NCBI GenBank assembly: GCA_964600685.1
Contig: CAZRKU010000024.1
Location: forward strand, 1 to 34,619
Origin: TMP-24 sp964600685
Lineage (GTDB): Bacteria; Pseudomonadota; Alphaproteobacteria; Rhodobacterales; Rhodobacteraceae
DNA length: 34,619 nt
Direction of reading: 5' to 3'
Below, piece by piece: positions 1 to 8,208 of this stretch. Below the pieces are notes generated by a model. It saw only the letters and a list, made by a program, of their open reading frames with translations. It had not been told where the DNA came from and did not search any database. Numbering within the stretch: position 1 is the stretch's first letter; each line of letters begins with the position of its first letter. A program made the position numbers and the translations under genes.

Positions 1-6
1 GACAGG

Positions 7-55
7 GCGACATTCTAACTTTGCTCAGGTGCGACACTTCTACTTTGCGCTTACA
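7..55. repeat. Tandem imperfect repeats, possible IS21-family terminus
   Basis: Two 18-bp direct repeats lie at 7-24 (GCGACATTCTAACTTTGC) and 31-48 (GCGACACTTCTACTTTGC), 14 of 18 bases identical, with a period of 24 bp. They are followed by TTACA ending at 55. IS21-family elements carry several such short repeats at each end and finish in CA. This could therefore be the end of an element whose body lies left of the window. No transposase is visible here, so the assignment is an inference. Confidence 0.35.
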
Positions 56-57
56 TT

Positions 58-84
58 TACATAATTCATAATTCTTGTTATGTA
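58..84. promoter_or_regulatory. Inverted repeat TACATAA/TTATGTA in AT-rich leader
   Basis: A perfect 7-bp inverted repeat (TACATAA at 58-64, TTATGTA at 78-84) with a 13-bp spacer sits in an AT-rich stretch 40 bp before the small secreted-protein gene at 124. Its position suits an operator or promoter element for that gene. I do not recognise the binding family. Confidence 0.3.
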
Positions 85-123
85 TCACCTCCATTAAAGC
101 AACATTATTGCAAGGAGGTGGAA

Positions 124-507
124 ATGCGTCGTCTCGACCACCTTTGCGTGACAGTCGCGCTCACCGCGATGCTGACATCCTTCCCCGCCGCAGTCCTGGC
201 CCAGAGTTTCATGACCGAGGAAGAACTGCTGGCCACCATCCCCGGCTCGATGATCAACGGCAAGACCAACAAGGGCGTGCCTTGGGCCCAAAGCTACGGC
301 GCCTATAAGGGCGGCAAGAAGAAGGGCGCGATCAAAGGCATCATGAACGACACCAAATTCGACTCGAAATGGTATGTCGAAAACGGTCAGTGGTGTGAGG
401 ACTGGGGTGACGGTCAGGCCTGCTGGCAAGTCGATCGCGTGGATGAAAAGTCACTGCGCATGTATGCGGACGGCAAACCCCGGCCGAACCTCTGGATCCT
501 GAAATAA
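124..507 (+). CDS. Small secreted protein of unknown function
   Basis: A 127-residue protein. The start is ATG 124: an exceptionally good Shine-Dalgarno AAGGAGG at 112-118 lies 5 bases upstream, and the in-frame GTG at 118 overlaps that site, so it is unlikely to be used. The N-terminus is a typical signal peptide (RR, then a hydrophobic stretch to about residue 24, AxA-like VLAQ). The mature part is short and hydrophilic, with a lysine-rich patch (GGKKKG) and a W/C-rich centre (NGQWCEDWG, ACWQV). Those two cysteines could form a periplasmic disulfide. The pattern is reminiscent of small periplasmic DUF995-type proteins, but this is only an impression. It is convergent with moaE, with a 40-bp gap, and its AT-rich leader contrasts with the GC-rich surroundings. 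Confidence 0.7.
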   Translation: MRRLDHLCVTVALTAMLTSFPAAVLAQSFMTEEELLATIPGSMINGKTNKGVPWAQSYGAYKGGKKKGAIKGIMNDTKFDSKWYVENGQWCEDWGDGQACWQVDRVDEKSLRMYADGKPRPNLWILK

Positions 508-547
508 TGCAACGGACGGCGTGAATGGGTAACCGCTTCGCGCCGCC

Positions 548-988
548 TTACCAGCGGTCCAGCGCCGTCTCGTCCTCGTTCTTCGCGGCAACCCATTCCG
601 CTCCGTCGGCGCTGAACTCCTTCTTCCAGAAGGGCGCGCGGGACTTCAGGTAATCCATCAGGAATTCTGCCGCCTGAAAGGCCGCCTCGCGGTGGCGCGA
701 CGCGGTGGCGACCATCATGATCGCCTCGCCCGGCATCAGCGTGCCATGGCGATGGATGATCAGGGCCGCGCTCAGCGGCCAGCGGGCGGCGGCATCGGCG
801 GATATGGCGGCAAGCGCGTCTTCGGTCATGCCGGGGTAATGTTCGATCTCCATCCGCGACAGGCGCCCGCCATCGTCGCGCACCAGACCGAGAAAGGTCA
901 CGACCGCCCCGGCCCCTGCTGCAGCGGCGGCAAAGGCCGCACATTCGGCCCCATAGTCGAACGGCTCAAGCTGAACCCGGACCGCCAT
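548..988 (-). CDS. moaE: Molybdopterin synthase large subunit MoaE
   Basis: A 146-residue protein of normal MoaE length. It forms the heterotetrameric molybdopterin synthase with MoaD and transfers sulfur from the MoaD thiocarboxylate to precursor Z (cPMP) in the cytoplasm. Visible family features are the N-terminal GAVVTFLGLVRD segment, EHYPGM, the IIHRHGTLMPGE strand and the C-terminal lysine-bearing YLKSRAPFWKKE segment. In characterised MoaE proteins that segment supplies the active-site lysines. It starts 1 bp after the moaD stop, in the order pgsA-moaD-moaE, and is probably cotranscribed. Nothing in it looks degraded. Confidence 0.95.
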   Translation of the reverse strand: MAVRVQLEPFDYGAECAAFAAAAAGAGAVVTFLGLVRDDGGRLSRMEIEHYPGMTEDALAAISADAAARWPLSAALIIHRHGTLMPGEAIMMVATASRHREAAFQAAEFLMDYLKSRAPFWKKEFSADGAEWVAAKNEDETALDRW

Positions 989-989
989 C

Positions 990-1238
990 TCAGCCCCCGG
1001 TCATCGGTGGAAAGAAGGCGACCTCGCGCGCGCCCGCCAGCGGGGCCGAAAAATCGGCAAGCTTCTGGTCGATGGCCACGCGCAACGCCCGCAGATCGGA
1101 AAACGCCACGGCATAGCGATCTTCGCGGGCACGAAGTTCGTCGATCAGGTCGGCCACCGTCGCGGCCCTGGTCTCGACCTGCTCGCGCGGTAGGCCGATC
1201 CGTTCGCGCACCCAGGCGAAATAGAGGATGTCGATCAT
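990..1238 (-). CDS. moaD: Molybdopterin synthase sulfur carrier subunit MoaD
   Basis: An 82-residue ubiquitin-like sulfur carrier ending in Gly-Gly (PPMTGG), the residue activated by MoeB and thiocarboxylated for molybdopterin synthesis. The start is ATG 1238, whose ATGA overlaps the pgsA stop. An upstream in-frame start would run 15 residues into pgsA and gives a non-homologous leader. The beginning, MIDILYFAWVRERIG, is typical of MoaD. It is translationally coupled to pgsA and lies 1 bp before moaE, so the pair is stoichiometrically linked. Confidence 0.93.
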   Translation of the reverse strand: MIDILYFAWVRERIGLPREQVETRAATVADLIDELRAREDRYAVAFSDLRALRVAIDQKLADFSAPLAGAREVAFFPPMTGG

Positions 1239-1900
1239 TTGTCGTCTTTCAGAAAGGGCAGTGCCTTCCTGAAATAATCCCATCCGGTCAGGAATGTAAG
1301 GACGGCCGCGATCCAGATCAGCGCGAAACCCACGTCATTGGCGACCGACGCGCAGTCGCGCTTGCCGCAGGCGCGGACCGGATCGGCAAGGCCGGCGGTC
1401 ACGGCATCGGCATATTGTTCGGGGGTCATGCCCTGCATCGCGACGCCGTTCAGATATTCCAGCCCGGTCCCGAGGAACAGGACCGCGATCGCCACCATCT
1501 GCGTCGTGGTTTTCCATTTGGCGAGTTTCGTGACCTTCAGCGTGCCGGCCTTTGCCCCGAGAAACTCGCGCAGGCCCGAAACGAAGACCTCGCGGAACAG
1601 GATCACCGTCGAGGGCAGGATCAGCAGGGCGTTCATCCCGTTATAGCCCGTCAGGATCATGATCGCGATGACCACCATGGCCTTGTCGGCAATCGGATCA
1701 AGCATCGCGCCGAACTTCGATTCCTGTTTCCACAGCCGCGCCAGATAACCGTCGAAATAGTCGGTGGCCGCCGCGCTGACAAAGAGCGCGAGCGCGAACC
1801 AGTCGGCCCAGGGCCGGTGGAAGTAAAGAAACATCACCGCCACGCCGGGGGCGGCCAACAGGCGCAGGACGGTCAGGATATTCGGGATGTTCCAGTTCAT
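1235..1900 (-). CDS. pgsA: CDP-diacylglycerol-glycerol-3-phosphate 3-phosphatidyltransferase
   Basis: A 221-residue integral membrane enzyme of the CDP-alcohol phosphatidyltransferase family, making phosphatidylglycerol phosphate for anionic phospholipid synthesis. The complete signature D-G-x2-A-R-x8-G-x3-D-x3-D is present at residues 50-72 (D50, G51, A54, R55, G64, D68, D72). Several hydrophobic helices surround it, and the N-terminus MNWNIPNILTVLRL is standard. A segment around residues 140-175 (containing two Cys) is a loop often longer in Rhodobacterales. It is the first gene of the pgsA-moaD-moaE unit; upstream lies only the transposon scar, so its promoter should fall between 1901 and about 1960. 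Confidence 0.95.
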   Translation of the reverse strand: MNWNIPNILTVLRLLAAPGVAVMFLYFHRPWADWFALALFVSAAATDYFDGYLARLWKQESKFGAMLDPIADKAMVVIAIMILTGYNGMNALLILPSTVILFREVFVSGLREFLGAKAGTLKVTKLAKWKTTTQMVAIAVLFLGTGLEYLNGVAMQGMTPEQYADAVTAGLADPVRACGKRDCASVANDVGFALIWIAAVLTFLTGWDYFRKALPFLKDDK

Positions 1901-1940
1901 GCCCGCACCCTAGCGACAGAGGCGGGGGGGGAAAAGGGGG

Positions 1941-2300
1941 TTAGTTCCATTGCCCCGCAACCCGTCTTGCCCGCCTTCCAGCCGGAAGTGAGTCGCTTCC
2001 CGTTCCTTGGCCGATCTTGGCCTCTGCCCCGGTTTCCCAGGCGCGCGGACGGACGCATTCATGCTTGAGCAGCCGCCAGAGCAGTTCGAGGAAGATGTTG
2101 CCGAGATAGCGCGCCCTGCCGTCCATCCGGCCCCGCATGCCGAACCGCTTCAATCGGTCGGTCCGGGCAACGGACCTGAACTGGCTGCCCTGGTCGGTGT
2201 CCATGATCTCGGGTGGGCCGAAGCGCCGGGCCGGTTCGGCAGGGCGGATTTCATACACACCGCCTGCGCAAAGTTCTGCCGGGCCCGGCTTGGTTGAGGC
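1941..2300 (-). pseudogene. Remnant of IS3-family transposase (OrfB)
   Basis: Minus-strand reading shows the C-terminal part of an IS3-type DDE integrase. It has PPEIMDTDQGSQF (second catalytic Asp), then TDRLKR, a MDG-x5-L-x-NIF segment, and E-x-LWR-x-LK with the third catalytic Glu, ending in AWETGAEAK. The N-terminal half, the first catalytic Asp and OrfA are missing. The end of the usual core (the YN-x2-RPH motif) is lost by frameshift. No intact terminal repeats were found. It is a dead insertion-sequence fragment between pgsA and the nik-type operon, marking a past insertion at the edge of the accessory block. Confidence 0.75.
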
Positions 2301-2516
2301 CGACCACCCAGATGGCCATGAACGCAGCACTGGCCTGACCCAGCCCGAAGGCAAGGCCGGCGATTCGCGTCAGCGGAAAATCACCCTTCACGACAGCGTT
2401 TGAAAACGCGGTCAGGCCGAAGAACAGCAAGATCACCGCCCCGGCCTCTGCCTCGCGCCCGTCAGCGGCGCCGCCGGAAAACCGGGGTGTGGCCTCGCCG
2501 AAGCCGAGAATGGTGA
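2296..2516 (-). pseudogene. Fragment of a membrane-protein gene abutting the IS remnant
   Basis: Minus-strand frame with two hydrophobic stretches (VILLFFGLTAFSN and a second one containing FGLGQASAAFMAIWVVGL), preceded by a stop codon near 2517 and without a good start. The reading loses protein character at about 2295, where transposase-like sequence begins in another frame. The simplest reading is a membrane-protein gene cut by the IS3-type insertion. The family is not recognised. The 2517-2661 stretch upstream holds no gene I can support. Confidence 0.4.
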
Positions 2517-2661
2517 TTCAGATTTTTTCCTTTTTGTATCAGACTGGTAGATGCGGCACCCTGGCTCCGTCCGGACGCCTCCACGTGGCGGAGTACACGG
2601 GACGCAGCCGGCGCACATGATCCCGATCATCCAGAATCACGTGATCTGCCACCGCTGCAAA

Positions 2662-2679
2662 TTATCATCTATACAATAA
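2662..2679. promoter_or_regulatory. Candidate operator for the HutC-type regulator
   Basis: The 18-bp pseudo-palindrome TTATCATCTATACAATAA has TTAT/ATAA outer arms and a TATACAA half-site. This resembles the TGTATA/TATACA core bound by HutC-subfamily GntR repressors. It contains a TACAAT -10-like hexamer at 2672-2677 and sits 48 bp before the importer operon whose last gene encodes such a regulator. Binding is inferred. Confidence 0.4.
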
Positions 2680-2727
2680 CTCATCCTGTGCTAGGCTTCG
2701 TCAAAATAAACCAACAGGGGACTCACC

Positions 2728-4275
2728 ATGCTCAAGCTCGATCGACGGTTTTTCCTTGCCGGAACGGCAGGCCTTTCCTTCCTCTCCGCCCTGCCGCGCA
2801 TGGCTTTCGCGGCCAGCCATGGCGACACGATGCGCGTGGGCATCGCGGCCGAGACCGGCAATCTCGACCTTTTGCAGAACGTCTCGACGCTCTCGTCCTA
2901 TTCCGCTGTATTTGACAGTCTGATCCAGTATGGCCCCGGCGGCGCGCTGGAGCCGGGTCTGGCCACCGCCTGGACGGTGGCCGAGGACGGGCTGTCGATC
3001 AGCTTCGACCTGCGGGAAGGCGTCAGCTTCTCGGACGGCACGCCGTTCGATGCAACCGCCGCCGAATGGAATCTCAAGCGCTGGATGGGCGTGGCCGATT
3101 TCTCGTGGATCGGCATTTCCGATGCCTACGACGCCATCGTGATCGACGCCCCGAACAAGATCACGGTCAAGCTGAAGCGGCCGGTCCCGGCGGCGCTCCT
3201 GGAACTCACCATCGTGCGCCCGGTGCGGTTCCTGTCGCCCAAGGCGGCCGAGGGCCAGCCGATTGGCACCGGCCCGTGGATCGTGGAAAGCTATTCCTCG
3301 ACCGAAACCATCCTGGTGCGCAACGATGCCTACTGGGGCGAAAAGCCCGCCTTCGCGCGGCTGGAACTGAAGGTCGTTCCCGACGAACTGGCCCGAGCGA
3401 ACGCGCTGCGCGCGGGCGAACTGGATGTGATCGGCGGCGACTGGGTGTCCCCGCTGTCGCCGCGCCGCGCCAAGGCGCTGGAAGGCGAAGGCATGACCAT
3501 CGTGGCCGAGCCGGGCACTGCGACCACGATCCTCGGCTATTCGCCGAAGTCGCCGATGATGCAGGACAAGGCGGTGCGCGACGCGATCTTCCTTGGCATC
3601 GACCGGGCGGCCGTCGCGGCGGTGCTGTTCGAGGGCTATGCCGACGCGACCGTGGACATTTTCCCGACGACCGTGCCGACGGCAGGCACCCGCACCCCGG
3701 TTCCCGCGCGTGACGTGGCGGCAGCGCAGGCCGCACTGACGGCGGGTGGCTGGACCGGCGATGCTGCGGGCTGGACCAAGGACGGCACACCGCTCGAGAT
3801 CGCCTTCCTGGTGTCCGACGAAGCCTTCCCCGGATCGCGTCGCATCGCCGAGATGATCCAGGGCATGCTGATGGAAGTGGGCATCAAGGCGAACATCGAA
3901 TCGGTCGATACCGCCACGATGCACTCGCGCCGCCCGGCCTTCGACTATGACCTGACCTTCTTTGCCACCTACGGGGCGCCCTACGATCCGCACGGCTCGC
4001 TGGCCTCGTCCTTCGTCACGGCAACCGATACCGGGCCGGACGGCAAGATCTATGTGCATCCCGATCTTGACGCGCTGGTGGCCATGGCGCTGGAAACCGG
4101 CGGTGATGCGCGCGAGGGCGCGATGCAGGCGGTCTATGACTGGCTGCGCGACAACACGGCGGCCTGTCCGCTGGTGGTGGTTCAGCGGCTTTGGGCGGTC
4201 AACCCGCGCGTGGCGGGCTTCAGCCTGCCGGTCAGTGACTATGACCTGCCCTACAAGGGCATCACGTTGGGCTAA
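2728..4275 (+). CDS. nikA: NikA-type periplasmic metal-chelate-binding protein
   Basis: A 515-residue family-5 (dipeptide/nickel type) solute-binding protein with a Tat-like leader (DRRFFLAG, cleavage near residue 28). Blocks matching E. coli NikA as remembered are RPVRF at 164-168 (NikA's RPFRF holds Arg137, which contacts the metal chelate), PIGTGPW at 178-184, YWGEKPA at 202-208 and GAPYDPH at 416-422. NikA's Trp398 is replaced here by Tyr415. Known NikA binds nickel as a chelate such as Ni-(L-His)2. The likely role is capture of a nickel or other metal chelate in the periplasm. Other members of this family bind opines and peptides, so the substrate is unproven. The start is ATG 2728 with AGGGGAC upstream. 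It is the first gene of a five-gene ABC operon. Confidence 0.72.
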   Translation: MLKLDRRFFLAGTAGLSFLSALPRMAFAASHGDTMRVGIAAETGNLDLLQNVSTLSSYSAVFDSLIQYGPGGALEPGLATAWTVAEDGLSISFDLREGVSFSDGTPFDATAAEWNLKRWMGVADFSWIGISDAYDAIVIDAPNKITVKLKRPVPAALLELTIVRPVRFLSPKAAEGQPIGTGPWIVESYSSTETILVRNDAYWGEKPAFARLELKVVPDELARANALRAGELDVIGGDWVSPLSPRRAKALEGEGMTIVAEPGTATTILGYSPKSPMMQDKAVRDAIFLGIDRAAVAAVLFEGYADATVDIFPTTVPTAGTRTPVPARDVAAAQAALTAGGWTGDAAGWTKDGTPLEIAFLVSDEAFPGSRRIAEMIQGMLMEVGIKANIESVDTATMHSRRPAFDYDLTFFATYGAPYDPHGSLASSFVTATDTGPDGKIYVHPDLDALVAMALETGGDAREGAMQAVYDWLRDNTAACPLVVVQRLWAVNPRVAGFSLPVSDYDLPYKGITLG

Positions 4276-4364
4276 AGCGGACTGCGTTTGATCCTACTCA
4301 AACGCCCGCTTTGACATTCTGCCTGATCACGCATTCCGAAAACCGCCTGCACCTTTCGGAATGC
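4276..4364 (+). terminator. Two tandem hairpins between binding-protein and permease genes
   Basis: Immediately after the nikA stop, AGCGG (4276-4280) and GCGTTTGA (4284-4291) pair with TCAAACGC (4298-4305) and CCGCT (4306-4310), with a 3-base bulge and a 6-base loop. A second hairpin has perfect 11-bp arms (GCATTCCGAAA at 4331-4341, TTTCGGAATGC at 4354-4364) around a 12-base loop. Neither has a real T-tract. Such structures in this position usually stabilise or attenuate mRNA, so that the binding protein is made in excess over the membrane subunits. Confidence 0.6.
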
Positions 4365-4398
4365 GCCTCGGGTCTGAAACAATGGAGGGAATACGACA

Positions 4399-5340
4399 AT
4401 GCAACGCATGTTCATGCGGCGGACGGGGCTTGCCTTGTTCCTGATGCTGGCGGCAACGGCGCTGACCTTCTGGCTGGTCAGTGCCGCGCCTGGCAATGTC
4501 GCGTCGCTGATCGCGGAACGCGCCGCCGGCGCGGGTGCCGATGGCGCGATGATCGCAAGGATCGCCGACGATCTGGGTCTGAACGACCCGCTGCCGGTGC
4601 GCTATGTGCGCTGGCTCGGCGATGCGCTGACCGGCGATTTCGGCATCTCGCTGCGCACCGGAAAACCCATTTCCTACGAGTTTGCCGAGCGCATTCCGAT
4701 GACGCTGGCGCTGCTGGCCGGGGGCGGTGTTCTGGCGCTGGTGATGTCGCTGGTGATGGGGCTGGCGGGGGCGGTTTCGAATGGCGGCCCGGTGGACCGT
4801 CTTCTGCACGGGCTGGCGCTGGTCGGAGCCTCGACCCCGAACTTCTTCGTGGCCGCAATACTGGTGATCGTCTTTTCGGTCTGGCTTGGCCTGGTGCCGA
4901 CCTTCGGCGTGTCGGGGTTCACCTCGTGGTTCATGCCCTGGTTCACCATCGCGCTGTTCCCGGCCTCGGTCCTGGCCCGGGTCGTGCGCGTCAACCTTCA
5001 AGATTCGATGTCGCGGCCCTTTGCCACCACCGGTTTCGCCAAGGGCCTGACGCGCCGCGCCGTGCTGTTCCGCGAGGCGCTGCCCAACATCGCCATTCCC
5101 TACATGACCACCTTCGGCGCGCAATTCACCCTGATGATCATCGGGGCGATCGTGGTCGAACGGGTGTTCGGGCTGGCCGGTATCGGCGCCTTCTTCATCG
5201 AGGCGATCCGGTTCCGTGACTTCATTGGAATGCAAGCCGTGCTGACGTTGTTCGTGGTGTTCTTCGTCAGCGTCAACCTTTTCGTGGACGTGCTGGCGAT
5301 GCTGGCCGATCCGCGCCTGCGCCGACCGAGGAAAGCATGA
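4399..5340 (+). CDS. nikB: ABC importer permease, NikB type
   Basis: A 313-residue inner-membrane permease of the binding-protein-dependent type. The N-terminal helix (about residues 8-30) is followed by a long periplasmic segment carrying DDLGLNDPLPVRYVRWL and DFGISLRTGKPI, the typical layout of DppB/NikB proteins. The core has about five more helices, with the cytoplasmic coupling loop (EAA-like) at REALPNIAIP. It forms the heterodimeric channel with the next gene. The start is ATG 4399 with GGAGGG about 10 bases upstream; the stop overlaps the next start (ATGA). Substrate specificity is inherited from the NikA-like binding protein. Confidence 0.75.
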   Translation: MQRMFMRRTGLALFLMLAATALTFWLVSAAPGNVASLIAERAAGAGADGAMIARIADDLGLNDPLPVRYVRWLGDALTGDFGISLRTGKPISYEFAERIPMTLALLAGGGVLALVMSLVMGLAGAVSNGGPVDRLLHGLALVGASTPNFFVAAILVIVFSVWLGLVPTFGVSGFTSWFMPWFTIALFPASVLARVVRVNLQDSMSRPFATTGFAKGLTRRAVLFREALPNIAIPYMTTFGAQFTLMIIGAIVVERVFGLAGIGAFFIEAIRFRDFIGMQAVLTLFVVFFVSVNLFVDVLAMLADPRLRRPRKA

Positions 5341-6233
5341 TGAAGAACTGGCCCTGGCTTATCCTGACCCCCGCCATCCTATTCGTCCTGGTCGGCCTGT
5401 CTGCGCCGCTGATCATGACCTATGATCCCGCCGCACAAGATTACGGTGCGCTGCTGCAAGGCCCGTCGGGCGCGCACTGGCTGGGCACTGACTATCTCGG
5501 CCGCGACACGTTCAGCCGTATCATCGGCGGCGCGCGCACCTCGCTGGTCGCCATGGTCGTCGTGCTGGTTGTGGCGCTGGCGATCGGTGTCGTGATCGGA
5601 TCTTTCGCGGGCTATGTCGGCGGACGGACGGAACTGGTGCTGATCTCGGTCATCGACATCGCGCTGGCCCTGCCGTCGCTGATCATCGCGCTGGCGCTGA
5701 TGGGCGTGTTTTCGGGCGACAACTTCAACTGGATGACCGACTACTGGAAGATGATCGTCGCCCTGACGCTGGCCTGGTGGGCCAACTACGCCAGAATGAG
5801 CCGCGCCGTCGTGGTGGCCGAACTGCAGCAGCCCTATATCGAGGCCGCGCGCGTGATGGGCGCCTCCCACATCTGGATCTTCAGTCGCCACATCCTGCCG
5901 CATGTGCTGGGCCTGGTCGTGGTCTATGCCAGCGCCGATGCGGGCGCTCTGGTTCTGGCCATCGCCACGCTGTCCTTCCTGGGCCTTGGCGTCGCCCCGC
6001 CGACCCCGGAATGGGGGCAGATGCTGGTCGATGGCATGTCCTACATCGAGGAATACCCGGCCCTCGTCGTCATCCCCGGCGTGGCGCTGACCGCGGTGGT
6101 CGTCAGCTTCAACCTGCTGGGCGAAGCCTTCGCATTGCAAAAAGTGCCGCGCGCCGTCCGGGGCGGGCTCTTGCGGCGCAAGAAGGCGGCGCGTTCCAAA
6201 GAAGAAGCTGCGCGCAAGGAGGCCGAGGCATGA
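5337..6233 (+). CDS. nikC: ABC importer permease, NikC type
   Basis: A 298-residue second permease of the importer. It has the DppC/NikC-family start (first helix, then a periplasmic loop with HWLGTDYLGRDTFSRIIGGARTS broken into the usual LGTD-x-LGRD motif). The coupling-helix motif is EAARVMGASHIWIF followed by HILPH. Six hydrophobic segments are visible. It starts at ATG 5337 overlapping the nikB stop; a second in-frame ATG at 5340 is equally possible. The C-terminal tail is strongly charged (KKAARSKEEAARKEAEA) and runs straight into the next gene by ATGA overlap, indicating translational coupling. Confidence 0.76.
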   Translation: MMKNWPWLILTPAILFVLVGLSAPLIMTYDPAAQDYGALLQGPSGAHWLGTDYLGRDTFSRIIGGARTSLVAMVVVLVVALAIGVVIGSFAGYVGGRTELVLISVIDIALALPSLIIALALMGVFSGDNFNWMTDYWKMIVALTLAWWANYARMSRAVVVAELQQPYIEAARVMGASHIWIFSRHILPHVLGLVVVYASADAGALVLAIATLSFLGLGVAPPTPEWGQMLVDGMSYIEEYPALVVIPGVALTAVVVSFNLLGEAFALQKVPRAVRGGLLRRKKAARSKEEAARKEAEA

Positions 6234-7237
6234 GTGTGCCTATCTACGAAGTCGAGGATCTGGTGATCGACCTTTACACGCCCACGGTTTCGGTCCGGGC
6301 TGTGGACGAGGCAGGGTTTCATGTGGCCCCCGGCGAAACGCTGGCCATTGTCGGCGAAAGCGGATCGGGCAAGACGGTGATGACGCTGGGCCCGCTGGGC
6401 CTGCTGCCCGAAGGGGTGGCGGTGGACTTGCGCGGCACGGCACGGGCCGATGGCAAGGACATCCTGTCGATGACCGCCGCCGAACTGTCGCGCCTGCGCG
6501 GTGGCTTTTTCGGCGTGATCTTTCAGGACCCGATGTCGGCGCTGAACCCGATGATGAAGATCGGACCACAATTGGCCGAACAGGCGCGGCGCTATGCCGG
6601 CCTTTCGCCCGAGGCCGCGCGCAAGGAGGCGGTATCGCTCCTCGCCCGCTCGGGCATTCCCGACCCGGAAGACCGATATGACCGCTATCCGCACGAATTG
6701 TCGGGCGGCATGCTGCAACGCGCGATGATCGCACTGGCGTTGGCCGCGCGGCCGCGTGTGCTGATCGCCGACGAGCCGACGACGGCGCTGGATGCCACGG
6801 TGCAGGCGCAGATTCTGGCGCTGATCCGTCAGATCCAGCAGGAAGACGGCATTGCCGTGATCCTGATCACCCACGACATAGGCGCGGTCTCTGTGCTGGC
6901 TGACCGGGTGGTGGTGCTTTACGCAGGCCAGGTCGCCGAGGAAGGCAGCGCCATAGACGTGCTGACCGCCCCGGTGCATCCCTATACGCGGGGGCTTCTG
7001 GCCTCGGTCCCCGACTTCCGGTCGGACATCGCCAGCGGCACCAAAGAAATCCCCGGCGTTCCGCCAAACCAGGCGCGGCTGGAACCCGGCTGCCGATTTG
7101 TAGACCGCTGCGACCGCGCCATTGCAACATGCCGGACGCAGCGCCCGAAACTGGCCACGGTGTCGCGGGGTCCGGTGCTGCACCGCGTCGCCTGCCCGGT
7201 CGTCATTGCCGCAGAGGGGATCGTGACCCATGACTGA
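6230..7237 (+). CDS. nikD: ABC importer ATPase, NikD/DppD type
   Basis: A 335-residue ATPase with Walker A GESGSGKT (42-49), Q-loop FQDPMSALNP (98-107), signature LSGGMLQR (157-164), Walker B VLIADEP (177-183) and switch His215. The C-terminal oligopeptide/dipeptide-type extension has four cysteines (CRFVDRC, then two more), a set seen in this subfamily and in some members linked to an iron-sulfur cluster. The start is taken at ATG 6230, overlapping the nikC stop, although the frame stays open far upstream. The upstream reading is an out-of-frame shadow of nikC. Confidence 0.8.
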   Translation: MSVPIYEVEDLVIDLYTPTVSVRAVDEAGFHVAPGETLAIVGESGSGKTVMTLGPLGLLPEGVAVDLRGTARADGKDILSMTAAELSRLRGGFFGVIFQDPMSALNPMMKIGPQLAEQARRYAGLSPEAARKEAVSLLARSGIPDPEDRYDRYPHELSGGMLQRAMIALALAARPRVLIADEPTTALDATVQAQILALIRQIQQEDGIAVILITHDIGAVSVLADRVVVLYAGQVAEEGSAIDVLTAPVHPYTRGLLASVPDFRSDIASGTKEIPGVPPNQARLEPGCRFVDRCDRAIATCRTQRPKLATVSRGPVLHRVACPVVIAAEGIVTHD

Positions 7238-8207
7238 CAGCCCTGCCATCGAGGCGCGCAGCCTCAAGGTGCATTTCCAGACCGCGGCGGGCCTCGTCCG
7301 CGCGGTCGACGGGGTGGACCTGACCGTCGCGCGCGGTGCCTTCCACGGGATCGTGGGCGAAAGCGGCTGCGGCAAGACCACGCTCGCGCGCGCCCTGATC
7401 GGACTTCAGTCCGCAACCGAGGGGCAAGTGAACATCCTCGGCCGCGACCGGGCCACATGGGCGCGGGCCGACCGCCGGGGCTTTGCCCGTGCCGTGCAAT
7501 TCATCTTCCAGGATCCGCTGGGGTCGATGAGCCGCCGCCAGACCGTCGGGCAGACGCTGGAGGAACCGCTTCTGATCCACGGGCAAGGCGACCGCGCCGC
7601 GCGTCAGGCGCGGGTGGCCGAACTGCTGGACCTCGTCGCGCTGCCCACGACGGTGCTGGACCGCCTGCCGCGTTCCCTTTCGGGCGGCCAACGGCAACGG
7701 GTGTCCATCGCCCGCGCGCTGGCGCTGTCGCCGCAACTCCTGATCTGCGACGAACCGCTTTCGGCGCTGGATGTTTCGGTGCGGGCGCAGATCGTGAACC
7801 TGTTCGCGCGGCTGCAGGCGCAGCTGGGCCTCACCATCGTGATCGTCGCGCATGACCTGGCCATCGTGCGCGAGGTCTGCTCGGCCGTCACGGTGATGTA
7901 TCTGGGCCGCGTGGCCGAGGAAGGCACGGCAAGGGCGCTTTTTGCCGATCCCGCACATCCCTACAGCCAAGCGCTGCTGTCCGCCGTTCCCTCCGCCGAT
8001 CCCCGGATCGAGGCCACCCGCCCACGCATCCTGCTTCAGGGCGATCCGCCCAGCCCGCGCAATCCGCCCCCCGGTTGTCGATTCTCCACCCGCTGCCCGG
8101 TGGCCGAGCCGCGGTGCCGCACATCGGAACCGGCGCTGCGCCCGGTCGCCCACGGCGGCGGCGCGGCATGTCATCTTGCGGATGCCAAGGCCCATGCGAT
8201 GATCTGA
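7230..8207 (+). CDS. nikE: ABC importer ATPase, NikE/DppF type
   Basis: A 325-residue second ATPase with Walker A GESGCGKT (43-50), FQDPLGSMSRRQTVG, signature LSGGQRQR, Walker B LLICDEPLSALD and the H-loop AHDL. It also has the C-terminal oligopeptide-transporter extension with Cys residues (PPGCRFSTRCP, then two Cys). It pairs with the preceding ATPase to power uptake. It overlaps the previous gene by 8 bp and stops 1 bp before the regulator gene. Two distinct ATPases and two distinct permeases match the five-subunit Nik/Dpp/Opp architecture. Confidence 0.8.
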   Translation: MTDSPAIEARSLKVHFQTAAGLVRAVDGVDLTVARGAFHGIVGESGCGKTTLARALIGLQSATEGQVNILGRDRATWARADRRGFARAVQFIFQDPLGSMSRRQTVGQTLEEPLLIHGQGDRAARQARVAELLDLVALPTTVLDRLPRSLSGGQRQRVSIARALALSPQLLICDEPLSALDVSVRAQIVNLFARLQAQLGLTIVIVAHDLAIVREVCSAVTVMYLGRVAEEGTARALFADPAHPYSQALLSAVPSADPRIEATRPRILLQGDPPSPRNPPPGCRFSTRCPVAEPRCRTSEPALRPVAHGGGAACHLADAKAHAMI

Positions 8208-8208
8208 C

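Noticed and set aside
4276..4398. Riboswitch between nikA and nikB
   Set aside because: Only two simple hairpins are present, with no multi-branched conserved core, and the position is inside the operon.
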